Shown: positions 1-8,400 of the stretch, piece by piece
How positions within the stretch are numbered: position 1 is the stretch's first letter
How the letters are laid out: every line of letters starts with the position of its first letter
NCBI RefSeq assembly: GCF_002959895.1
Contig: NZ_PPDD01000014.1
Location: 1-64,000 of the forward strand
Source: Veillonella infantium
Lineage (GTDB): Bacteria; Bacillota; Negativicutes; Veillonellales; Veillonellaceae
DNA: 64,000 nucleotides
Reading direction: 5' to 3'
Notes under the pieces: model-generated
Seen by the model: only the letters and a program-made list of their open reading frames with translations
Database searches by the model: none
What the model was told of the DNA's origin: nothing
Translations under genes and position numbers: made by a program

Positions 1-95
1 TCCACCTGTTCCCATCTCGAACACAGTAGTTAAGCTCATAAACGCCGAAAGTACTTGGCTGGAGACGGCCTGGGAGGATAGGAAGCCGCTGATTA
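1..95 (+). rRNA. rrf: 5S ribosomal RNA, 3' part (5' end cut by window)
   Basis: The first bases match the conserved 5S segment around CCCATCTCGAACACAG, followed by the loop E and helix V region and a 3' end near AGGAAGCCGC. About the first quarter of the gene lies outside the window. A hairpin with a T-run follows directly, so this is the end of an rRNA operon. The exact 3' end is uncertain by a few bases. Confidence 0.93.
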
Positions 96-103
96 ACGAA
101 AAG

Positions 104-139
104 AAAAAGGTCTACCTAAAGGTAGGCCTTTTTCTTTTT
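104..139 (+). terminator. rRNA operon terminator
   Basis: A 12-bp stem with one G-T wobble (AAAGGTCTACCT pairing with AGGTAGGCCTTT) and a short AA loop is followed by TTCTTTTT. It lies about 10 bases after the 5S rRNA end. Confidence 0.85.
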
Positions 140-292
140 GCTAGTCTTCGACTAGCTAACCCTACTAGAGTCGTCTCTAGCCAAGGTTGTAGAGGTTGTA
201 TCTATGTACGTGTCCATGTAAGACGGCCCTGGGAAAAGCAGGGCAGTAGAAGATGGAGGAGTGAAACGACGACAGATTCACTGCATCGCTTT

Positions 293-350
293 CTTCCGAA
301 CGTAAGATTTACCGAACTGCGGAGCAGAGAAGGGAAATCCACAGTGAGGA
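293..350. repeat. 58-base direct repeat, copy 1
   Basis: This copy begins CTTCCGAACGTAAGATTT and ends CCACAGTGAGGA. It matches the copy at 411-468 in all but one base (A versus G in ACCGAACTGC / ACCGAGCTGC). The copies are 118 bases apart, start to start. Function unknown. Confidence 0.9.
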
Positions 351-410
351 AGCAAGTAGGGCAACCGAAGAGGACTTAGAACTAAGCGACGCAAATGACC
401 CATATGAGTG

Positions 411-468
411 CTTCCGAACGTAAGATTTACCGAGCTGCGGAGCAGAGAAGGGAAATCCACAGTGAGGA
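411..468. repeat. 58-base direct repeat, copy 2
   Basis: Second copy of the repeat at 293-350 with one substitution. It is followed within a few bases by GATAGGAAGCCGC, the same 13 bases that form the 3' end of the 5S rRNA upstream. Confidence 0.9.
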
Positions 469-513
469 TTGATAGGAAGCCGCGGCTAGTGGTAGTATCC
501 AACTCTATCCATA

Positions 514-545
514 CGGTAACGCGGCACAACGTGCCAATGTTACCG
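514..545 (+). other. Compound hairpin, possible structured RNA
   Basis: An outer stem CGGTAAC/GTTACCG encloses an inner stem GGCAC/GTGCC with an AAC loop. It lies between the 58-base repeats and the terminator at 591-628. The pairing is visible in the sequence; expression as RNA is inference. Confidence 0.45.
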
Positions 546-590
546 AACCGTAAAGCCGCTGTATAACTTTAAATATATGTAAATAACGAT

Positions 591-628
591 CCCTATACTC
601 TTGATCTCCAAGTTTATAGGGCTTTTTT
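591..628 (+). terminator. Intrinsic terminator after the repeat region
   Basis: Stem CCCTATA (591-597) pairs with TATAGGG (615-621), followed by CTTTTTT. No gene precedes it directly, which suggests that the upstream non-coding region is transcribed. Confidence 0.65.
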
Positions 629-767
629 ATGTCTATTTTTGCATATTACTAATAAATATTTTCATTCATAGATTAATATGAATATCTTGTGAGGGATTTT
701 CTTGATAATACTAGGTATGTGTGATATTCTCATTATATGCTTAAGTGGATTGGAGTGATTAGTTTAT

Positions 768-1628
768 ATGTATAAATATGGCAAGAGCTGTATTAAAAAA
801 TTATTATGTTTTCTCGCAATATGTATTGCAATTTTAGCTATCTCTTTTGGTGTTATGTGGGGGCTGTCTACTGATTATAAAATCTATGGTGTACCAGTTC
901 TTAATTACCATCAAGTAAACGATGAAAAGCATTCAGCTTTGACTCTTCATGTTGATCAGTTTAGAGAGCAGATGGAGTATTTACATAATCAGGGATACAA
1001 CACGATTACATTAGATCAATTATATGATTATTTAGAAAATGGTACTGAATTACCGAATAAGCCAATTGTTATTACCTTTGATGATGGCTATGTTGATAAC
1101 TATAATAATGCATTGCCTATTTTAAAGGAATACAATATGAAGGCTACCTTGTTTATGATTAGTGATGCTGCTAATACGCCTGGTTTTGTTTCTACAGAAC
1201 AAATGCATAAAATGGAAGCAGGTGGCTTTGATATTCAAGGTCATACTAATCATCATAAGATCTTAACAAAAATTGACCCTACTGAGTTGCCAGATGCTCT
1301 GCTTGGAGGGAAGACTTCATTAGAGGGGATTTTAGGTGAGCCCATTGAATATTTAGCATATCCTGGTGGGTTTAACGATATGCTCGTTCAATATGTAACT
1401 AAACAGTCTGGTTATAAAATGGCTTTCACAGTACAACCAGGTACAGTACAGCCAGGAGATAATCTATATGCCTTAAATCGATTGGCTATATTCCAAGGTG
1501 ATACACCATATCTATCGTTCTGGATGCGCCTACATTGTGCACCATTTATTCACTACACATGGGGATTACGTGATTTTTTACGCGATAATGGATGGCCGAG
1601 ATTAGCATCTATTATTCCGTTATTCTAG
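768..1628 (+). CDS. Polysaccharide deacetylase family protein (CE4, NodB-like)
   Basis: Predicted membrane-anchored deacetylase of 286 residues, acting outside the inner membrane on an N-acetylated glycan such as peptidoglycan. A hydrophobic anchor spans about residues 11-32. The NodB metal site is visible: TFDDG at 103-107 with its two Asp, and the H-x3-H pair at 159 and 163. YPGG at 198-201 matches the third family motif. The start follows GGAG at 752-755. The gene ends 8 bases before moaB, so the two are probably co-transcribed although no functional link is obvious. The family is clear, the substrate is not; xylan- or chitin-type activity is unlikely in this setting. Confidence 0.88.
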   Translation: MYKYGKSCIKKLLCFLAICIAILAISFGVMWGLSTDYKIYGVPVLNYHQVNDEKHSALTLHVDQFREQMEYLHNQGYNTITLDQLYDYLENGTELPNKPIVITFDDGYVDNYNNALPILKEYNMKATLFMISDAANTPGFVSTEQMHKMEAGGFDIQGHTNHHKILTKIDPTELPDALLGGKTSLEGILGEPIEYLAYPGGFNDMLVQYVTKQSGYKMAFTVQPGTVQPGDNLYALNRLAIFQGDTPYLSFWMRLHCAPFIHYTWGLRDFLRDNGWPRLASIIPLF

Positions 1629-1636
1629 GAGGAACT

Positions 1637-2131
1637 ATGTCTTACGAAGTTGTAGCAAGACCTTTACGCGTTGCTGTTTTAACAGTTTCTGATACTCGTA
1701 CCTTTGAAACCGATAAAGGCGGTAATAAAGTACAAGAGTTTTTAGAACAAGCAGACCATATTGTGGCAGATCGTAAAATTGTTATTGATGATTACGATGA
1801 AATTAGAAATGCTATGATCCCATGGTGTAATGATGAAAATATTGATGTTATCATTTCTACAGGTGGCACTGGCATTGCTAAGCGAGATGTGACAATTGAA
1901 GCTGCGAATAGCCTCTATGAGAAACATATTCCTGGATTTGGTGAAATCTTTAGATATTTGTCCTATACAGAGGATATTGGTACTAAGGCGATGGCGTCTC
2001 GTGCTGAAGCAGGGGTCAACAATAACACCTTGATGTTCTCTGTGCCAGGCTCTGTAGGTGCCGTTACATTAGCTATGAGTAAACTTATCATTCCTGAAAT
2101 AGCCCATCTCGTTCGAGAAATTACAAAATAA
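1637..2131 (+). CDS. moaB: Molybdenum cofactor biosynthesis protein MoaB/MogA family
   Basis: A 164-residue cytoplasmic protein of the MoaB/MogA family, which adenylylates molybdopterin before metal insertion. The molybdopterin-binding fold is shown by TVSDTR at 16-21, STGGTG at 74-79, SRAEAG at 121-126 and the PGS loop at 137-139. The start was taken at the ATG 5 bases after AGGAGG (1628-1632) rather than an upstream in-frame ATG that overlaps the deacetylase gene and has no ribosome site. No other cofactor genes lie nearby. MoaB and MogA cannot be told apart with confidence by eye. Confidence 0.9.
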   Translation: MSYEVVARPLRVAVLTVSDTRTFETDKGGNKVQEFLEQADHIVADRKIVIDDYDEIRNAMIPWCNDENIDVIISTGGTGIAKRDVTIEAANSLYEKHIPGFGEIFRYLSYTEDIGTKAMASRAEAGVNNNTLMFSVPGSVGAVTLAMSKLIIPEIAHLVREITK

Positions 2132-2138
2132 TATATTT

Positions 2139-2168
2139 AGACTGCTCATTCGTGGGCAGTCTTTTTTT
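2139..2168 (+). terminator. Terminator after moaB
   Basis: Stem AGACTGC/GCAGTCT is followed by TTTTTTT, eight bases after the moaB stop codon. It separates the deacetylase-moaB pair from the regulator gene. Confidence 0.88.
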
Positions 2169-2266
2169 GATAATAGAATTCATAATGCTATTTAAGGGAC
2201 ATAAAAATATTCAGATAATACCTTATTAATGGGTATAAAATCTATATATGCTAATTCTCAATATAT

Positions 2267-2293
2267 AAAACAATACCATTGCAGTATTGTTTT
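2267..2293 (+). promoter_or_regulatory. Perfect 10-bp inverted repeat upstream of the Rrf2 gene
   Basis: AAAACAATAC (2267-2276) is the exact reverse complement of GTATTGTTTT (2284-2293), with a 7-base spacer. It lies 60 bases before the regulator start codon. The tail TTATTT is too weak for a confident terminator, so an operator bound by the Rrf2 protein itself, or a leader hairpin, is possible. Inference only. Confidence 0.5.
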
Positions 2294-2352
2294 ATTTCGA
2301 TTATACTAGATTTAGTAATACGTTTGTCCGAGTGCACGAGAAAGGAGACCTT

Positions 2353-2805
2353 ATGAAGTTAAATCAGGCCACGGATTATGCATTTCGCATGGTCTTGCAT
2401 ATGGCGCTATTACCTTCGGGAATGAAGATAACTGGCTCTGTATTGGCTGAGCAGGAATTGATTCCAGAACGATTTTTGCTTAAGATTATGCGTAGTCTCA
2501 TTGCAGCTGGGATTATGAAATCCTTTCGCGGTGTAGATGGTGGGTTTGCCCTCAATCGAGATCCTCAAGAGATTTCATTGCTCGATGTAATTAGAGCGGT
2601 AGAAGGGGATGCGTATTTACAACGGTGTTTATATGATGTAGGTTCTTGCTCTAAGTCTTGTATGGGGCATTGTGCTATCAATGAGGCTATGGGGACGATT
2701 CAGGACCAATTAATTAATCAGTTGGAGCAGGTTAACTTTAAAACGCTTGCTCAACGTGAACAGTTGATTGAGGCTGAAGCGTTGCCATATTCACAAGCGC
2801 AATGA
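2353..2805 (+). CDS. Rrf2 family transcriptional regulator with four-cysteine cluster
   Basis: A 150-residue Rrf2/IscR-type DNA-binding protein. The N-terminal winged helix spans about residues 1-70 (MKLNQATDYAFR start, wing RGVDGGFAL). Cysteines at 92, 99, 103 and 107 (C-x6-C-x3-C-x3-C) sit where IscR and NsrR carry their iron-sulfur cluster, so redox, oxygen or nitric oxide sensing is likely. The chosen ATG follows AAAGGAG by 7 bases; an upstream in-frame start gives an unlikely 22-residue extension. It lies 63 bases before cydA in the same direction, which suggests that it controls the cytochrome bd genes. The ligand is not known. Confidence 0.88.
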   Translation: MKLNQATDYAFRMVLHMALLPSGMKITGSVLAEQELIPERFLLKIMRSLIAAGIMKSFRGVDGGFALNRDPQEISLLDVIRAVEGDAYLQRCLYDVGSCSKSCMGHCAINEAMGTIQDQLINQLEQVNFKTLAQREQLIEAEALPYSQAQ

Positions 2806-2868
2806 TACAAGGTTTTTAGTAAAAGCTCATCAAGTGATGTAGGTATTTAATTCTAAGGAGGAAAACAC

Positions 2869-4257
2869 ATGTTTGAAGCTGTAGATTTAGCTCGATTACA
2901 ATTTGCGCTAACATCTATCTATCACTGGTTGTTTGTGCCGTTCACACTAGGCATGACAGTGACTGTAGCTATCTTAGAGTGGACATATGTGTCTACAGGT
3001 AAAGAAGTTTACAAAAAAATGGCAAAATTCTGGGGCAAATTGTTCCTAATTAACTTTGCTATGGGTGTGGTAACTGGTATTGTTCAGGAATTCCATTTCG
3101 GTATGAACTGGGCAGAATATTCTCGTTTTATGGGTGACATTTTCGGCGCTCCATTGGCCCTTGAAGCATTAATGGCATTTTTCTTGGAATCTACATTCAT
3201 GGGTGTATGGATCTTCGGCTGGGATCGTTTAAATAAAACTGTTCATGCCCTTGTAGCTACGTTGGTAGCATTAGGTACAAACCTATCTGCATTCTGGATT
3301 CTCGTAGCGAACTCCTTCATGCAACATCCTGTAGGTTATGTAATTCGCAATGGCCGTGCAGAAATGGACAATTTCTTAACAATTGTTCAAAACGGCTATG
3401 TACCAGGTCAATTCTTCCATATCGTGTTGAATGGTTTATTAACAGCAGGCGTAATTATCATGGCTATCAGTGCATGGCACTTATTGCGCAACAATGCGAC
3501 AGACTTCTACCGTCGTTCCGCTAAATGGGGCATGGTTATTGCTCTTGTATTTGGTACTTTAGGTGCTTTGGCAGGTCATCATCAAGGTCAATACATTACA
3601 AAAGTACAACCTATGAAAATGGCTGCTATGGAAGCATTGTGGGAAACACAAGATCCAGCTCCATTCTCTTTGGTAGCTAATATTGATACTAAAGCTCAAA
3701 AGAACACTGGTGCACTTGAAATCCCTGGTGGTTTGTCCTTCTTGACTCAAAACTCCTTTACTTCTGGTAAAGTAGAAGGTATCAAAGATCTTCAAGCTAA
3801 ATCCGAGGCTCAATATGGTCCTGGTAACTATATTCCAGATGTTCCAGCAATCTTCTGGACATTCCGTATCATGGTTGCAGCTGGTTCCATTATGTTACTT
3901 GTTGCATTCGTAGGTCTTATCCTTAATGCAAAAGACAAATTAGTTGGCAATCGCACATTCTTGAAAATTATGTTCTGGACATTGCCATTGCCATTTATCG
4001 CTCATTCCACAGGTTGGTTTGTAGCAGAAGCAGGCCGTCAACCATGGCTTGTATATGGCTTGCAATTAACTGCAGACGGTGCTTCTAAAGCCGTTACAGC
4101 TCCAGAAATTATGACTACTATCATCGGCTTTACAGTTGTGTACATCGTAGCAGCTATTGCAGCTCTCTACCTTGCTGTAGAACACATCAAAAAAGGTCCA
4201 GATGGCAATCCATCTCACGATGTAGTTGAAAAAGAGGAGGCGAGATTATGGAATTAA
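2869..4257 (+). CDS. cydA: Cytochrome bd ubiquinol oxidase subunit I
   Basis: The 462-residue haem-binding subunit of cytochrome bd, an inner-membrane quinol oxidase that reduces oxygen to water. Haem ligands are visible: His19, His184 and Met335 in FRIMV. Glu99 and Glu107 match the proton-channel acids, Lys250 and Glu255 match the quinol-site residues in QPMKMAAME, and GRQPW is at 389-393. The length fits the short Q-loop class, not the longer E. coli type. A strong AAGGAGG precedes the ATG. The stop overlaps the cydB start by 10 bases, so translation is coupled. In a presumed anaerobe the enzyme probably removes oxygen. Confidence 0.97.
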   Translation: MFEAVDLARLQFALTSIYHWLFVPFTLGMTVTVAILEWTYVSTGKEVYKKMAKFWGKLFLINFAMGVVTGIVQEFHFGMNWAEYSRFMGDIFGAPLALEALMAFFLESTFMGVWIFGWDRLNKTVHALVATLVALGTNLSAFWILVANSFMQHPVGYVIRNGRAEMDNFLTIVQNGYVPGQFFHIVLNGLLTAGVIIMAISAWHLLRNNATDFYRRSAKWGMVIALVFGTLGALAGHHQGQYITKVQPMKMAAMEALWETQDPAPFSLVANIDTKAQKNTGALEIPGGLSFLTQNSFTSGKVEGIKDLQAKSEAQYGPGNYIPDVPAIFWTFRIMVAAGSIMLLVAFVGLILNAKDKLVGNRTFLKIMFWTLPLPFIAHSTGWFVAEAGRQPWLVYGLQLTADGASKAVTAPEIMTTIIGFTVVYIVAAIAALYLAVEHIKKGPDGNPSHDVVEKEEARLWN

Positions 4258-5267
4258 TTTTTAATAACCTTGAAGTGGTATGGTTTATTTTAATTACTGT
4301 ACTATTCGCTGGCTTCTTCTTATTAGAAGGTTTTGACTATGGTACTGGTATTTTATTACCATTCATCGGTAAAACTGACGTTGAACGTCGTCAAATGATT
4401 AATGCCTTGGGTCCTGTTTGGGATGGTAACGAGGTATGGATGATTACCGCAGGTGGTGCATTATTTGCATCCTTCCCTCATGTATATGCTACATTGTTTA
4501 GTGGTTTCTATTTAGCGTTATTCTTAATGCTTGCGGCTCTTATTATCCGCGGTGTATCTTTTGAATTCCGCTCCAAGAGCCCTAACTTGTTATGGCGTAA
4601 AACTTTTGACTACTGCATCTTCTTCGGTTCCTTGATTCCTGCATTATTGTGGGGCGTTACAGTTGGTAACTTGATTCAAGGTACTCCAATCGATGCAAGC
4701 ATGACATATGTAGGCACATTCTTTGATTTATTAAGCCCATACACAGTACTTTGCGGTATTGCGTTTATCTTGGTATTCACATATCATGGTGGCTTGTTCA
4801 CTTCTATTAAAACAGCTGGTGCTGTTTCTGAACGCGCTCGTGCAGCTTCTTTGGTAGTTGGTGTTCCTACTGCAATCGGTGCTTTAGTATTGGTTGCTGC
4901 TACATATGTATGTACAGATTTGTTCAACTCTGTATTAGCAATCGTGTGCTTCGCATTAGCAATCGTGTTCTTCCTCATTTCTTGGGGTGCTGCACGTACT
5001 CGTAATACAAAATGGGGCTTTGTATTTAGCTCCTTAACTGTTATTTCTGTAACAGCTGCTTACTTTGCAGGTTTGTTCCCTCGCATCATGGTTTCTTCTT
5101 TGAATCCTGACTGGAGCTTAACTATTGCAAATGCAGGTAACTCTACTTACACATTGACGTTGATGACTTGTGTAGCCTTCGTATTTGTGCCAATCGTATT
5201 GGCTTACCAAATCTGGGTATACTGGACATTCCGTCATCGTGTATCTGAAAAAGACTTACACTATTAA
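4248..5267 (+). CDS. cydB: Cytochrome bd ubiquinol oxidase subunit II
   Basis: The 339-residue integral membrane partner of CydA, with about eight or nine hydrophobic segments. The N-terminal signature LEGFDYGTGILLPF and the block GPVWDGNEVW are typical of CydB. Its ribosome site GAGGAGG lies inside the end of cydA. It is followed by a hairpin and a strong terminator, so cydA-cydB (possibly with the regulator) form one unit and the cydDC gene has its own promoter. Confidence 0.97.
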   Translation: MELIFNNLEVVWFILITVLFAGFFLLEGFDYGTGILLPFIGKTDVERRQMINALGPVWDGNEVWMITAGGALFASFPHVYATLFSGFYLALFLMLAALIIRGVSFEFRSKSPNLLWRKTFDYCIFFGSLIPALLWGVTVGNLIQGTPIDASMTYVGTFFDLLSPYTVLCGIAFILVFTYHGGLFTSIKTAGAVSERARAASLVVGVPTAIGALVLVAATYVCTDLFNSVLAIVCFALAIVFFLISWGAARTRNTKWGFVFSSLTVISVTAAYFAGLFPRIMVSSLNPDWSLTIANAGNSTYTLTLMTCVAFVFVPIVLAYQIWVYWTFRHRVSEKDLHY

Positions 5268-5276
5268 TAGAATAGC

Positions 5277-5300
5277 TTTATAACTCTAGTGAGTTATAAA
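5277..5300 (+). other. Perfect 10-bp hairpin after cydB
   Basis: TTTATAACTC pairs fully with GAGTTATAAA around a TAGT loop, starting 10 bases after the cydB stop codon. There is no T-run, so it may protect the 3' end of the mRNA ahead of the true terminator at 5316-5348. Confidence 0.55.
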
Positions 5301-5315
5301 ATTTAGGTCTCAATG

Positions 5316-5348
5316 TGAGGCGTGTCGTAGCGGCACGCCTCTTTTTTG
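5316..5348 (+). terminator. Terminator after cydAB
   Basis: GC-rich stem GAGGCGTG/CACGCCTC is followed by a run of T. It ends the cydAB transcript. Confidence 0.92.
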
Positions 5349-5456
5349 TGGTAAGATGAATATAATATTGATAAATTTAGATTCATTTGATCGTATATAT
5401 TGGATTCTAAATTCATATGATTTTTTATATTAACTATATTTACCATAGGGGATACT

Positions 5457-8400
5457 ATGATACAGCGTACCGCCTTTAAAGCGTTGCTAGAACATAAAGG
5501 TCAGCTTTTATTACTAGGTTTAACTTGTTTAGTTGAAAGTCTATCCATTGTTGGGCAAGCTTGGTTCTTTGGAACCTTAATTAATAATTTTATATTTTCA
5601 GAGAATACCTTACATGATGAAAGGTATTCTATTATCTATTTAGGAATTGCTATTATTGTAAGATTGCTTGCACATTATATACAAGAATCCGTAGCAAATC
5701 GATTAGGTAGTGCAGTAAAAGCAACCTTTAGAGAACGGGCCTTAGAGCATATGTTTAAACTTGGTGTGCAACATAAGGAACGCCATGGCGATGTGATACA
5801 TATGCTTACTGATGGATTAGAGCAAGTAGATGCTTATGTAGCTCGTTATATTCCTCAAATTCTATATGCTATTATGATTCCTCTTATTATGGGTATTGCT
5901 ATTGTAGATACATTACCTATTATTGGTATCATTCTAATTATCACCGTACCATTAATTCCATTCTTTATGATCTTAATTGGTAAGCAAGCGGATCGTCTTA
6001 ATAAAGAACAGTGGGAGCGTATGAGTTTCTTATCTGGTCATTTTCTTGATGTATTGCAAGGTATTACAACATTAAAACTTTTTGGCCGTGCGAAGGATCA
6101 AATCAAGGTCATTGGTCGTTTATCTGAAGAGTTTAAAGACTCTACTTTGCGTGTGTTGCGTGTGGCGTTCTTATCTGCATTGGTTCTTGAACTTGTAAGT
6201 ACTATTAGTACGGCTTTGATTGCTGTATACCTGGGCTTAACATTATTGGATGGGGAGATTCCATTCTTTTCCGCCTTCTTTATTTTGTTATTAGCACCAG
6301 AGTTCTATACGCCATTTAGACAACTGGGGGCTGCATTCCATACGGGAATGGCAGGGAAGACCTCCATTTTAAAATACGAAGAGTTTATGAATCGCCAGCC
6401 ATCGTTACCTGTAGGTGGGAAATCTAAACTTCAAGGACCTATACAAGATATTGAAATTAAGGATTTAACCTTTACCTATGAAGATAGTGAAAATGGGGTA
6501 CAACATATTTCATTAGAGGCTAAACGCAATTCTCCGATAATGCTTGTTGGTGAAAGTGGAGCCGGGAAATCTACAATCGCTCATATTATTGGAGGCTTTT
6601 TGACGGCTCCTAAAGGTGCTGTTGTCATTGATGGTCTTGATGTTTGTGACATCGATGTTGAGTGGTGGCGCCACCAAATTACCTATGTATCCCAGCATCC
6701 TCATATTATGAAAGGAACCTTACGTGATGTATTATCCTTTGGAATGAATGTAAGTGATGAAGAGATTATAGCGGCATGTAAAGAAGTACAGCTACTGGAT
6801 GTGATCAATAGACAACAAGAAGGTCTTGATACGGTTATTGGTGAAGGTGGCTTAGGTCTTAGTGGTGGCGAACGTCAACGGGTGGCGTTAGCACGTGCGT
6901 TCTTACGAAAAGGACAAGTGTTAATTCTCGATGAGGTAACAGCACATCTTGATGTAAAAACAGAATCTATCATAAGTAGTGCTATCCAACGTTTGATGGA
7001 GAATAAAATTGTTATTATTATTGGCCATCGCCTACAAACGATGCACTGGGCTTCTACGTTATACGTTTTAAAACAGGGGCGCATTATTCAACAAGGTTCT
7101 TATGAAGAGCTTATTGCGGTAGATGGATATTTTAAAGACCTAGTCATCTCTGGTTTAGGCGAATTTTCTTCAACTATTGAAGAGCAGTTGCAAACAGGAA
7201 AATCATTTGATATTCAAGATAGAGATGACCTAGATCATTCAATTCCTGTTGATAAAAAAGGTGCTTATGTACGCGGAAACGATACACATACATCTGAAGT
7301 GTCAACGGCTAATATGGGCTTACAAGGATGGCGTTTATTATTCTCTGTATTAAGTCCTGCAAAGTGGTCTTTAGTATTAGCTTTGATTTTTACATTTTTA
7401 ACGGTATTCATGAATGTAGGGCTTTTAACTGTGTCTGCATGGTTATTGGCTTCAGCTGCATTGCAACCAGGCCTTACTTATTTGAGCCTTGCCATTGTAG
7501 GGGTTCGATTCTTCGGCGTTAGCCGTGCCGTATGTCGCTATTTTGAGCGCTATACCTCTCATCGGATGGCATTCCAAGGATTATATGGTTTGCGTGTATG
7601 GTTCTATGCTCATTTGGAACCATTAGCACCAGCTATTCTTAAACGCTTTGGTGCGGGGGATATGTTAGGCCGTATTATGGGGGATATAGAAGTATTACAA
7701 TTCTTCTATTTGCGCACATTAATTCCTCCTGTAGCAGCCATTGCTTTAACTGTTTTAGTAGCCTATGGCGTTTCTACGATTGATAGCACTTTGGTTACGC
7801 CTATAGTTTTGGCAGCTTTACTATTAGGTTTGATATTGCCTTTAGTTGTATATGCTCATAATAAACAATCGTTGAAAGCGATTGGACCGCAACAAGGGGA
7901 ATATAAATCACTATTAAGTGATACTATGGATAGCTTAGAGGATGTCATTAGCTATGGCAATGAAGATTTAGTCTATCATCGTATTCAACATATGATGCAT
8001 ACTGTGGACGCTAATAAGGGTGTTATTGAGCGCGGCATGAACTTAGGAAATACGCTGTTCCTAGGTGGTGTGCAAATTACTGTTGTTATTGTAGCCATAT
8101 TGGCTGCTAATGCTTTGACAGGTGCTTGGGCTAGTGTTATGGTAGCGGTTGCTGCTATTGGTACACAAGCTTGGTTTGAGGCATTACAACCTATGATTGC
8201 TGCCGTTCACCATGGTGCTGAAAGCAAGGTAGCTACGAGTCGTCTCATGGCACTCGCCAATGAGCCAATGCCTGTGGTAGACCCAAAGGCACCAAAACCA
8301 TTCAATGCTAATCGAGACATTACCTTTACCGATGTATCCTTTGGTTATAATCAGGATCGTTGTATTTATGAACATCTTAGATTAGGCATTAAACAAGGGC

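Larger units (their letters stand above)
142..767. other. Gene-free region after the rRNA operon, with repeats and hairpins
   Basis: No convincing protein gene was found. The stretch holds two copies of a 58-base repeat (293-350 and 411-468), a second copy of the 13-base 5S 3'-end motif GATAGGAAGCCGC at 471-483 (first copy 77-89), a compound hairpin at 514-545 and a terminator at 591-628. Bases 629-767 are AT-rich and should contain the promoter of the deacetylase gene. A structured non-coding RNA ending at 628 is possible but unproven. Confidence 0.5.

Noticed and set aside
278..529. Minus-strand reading frame of 83 codons across the 58-base repeats
   Set aside because: The repeat copies fall in different frames, no ribosome site is present and the protein resembles nothing. 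The region is better explained as non-coding.
5349..5456. Degenerate ATTCATTTGAT-like repeats before cydDC
   Set aside because: Matches are short and AT-rich and can arise by chance; no palindrome or promoter could be assigned with confidence.
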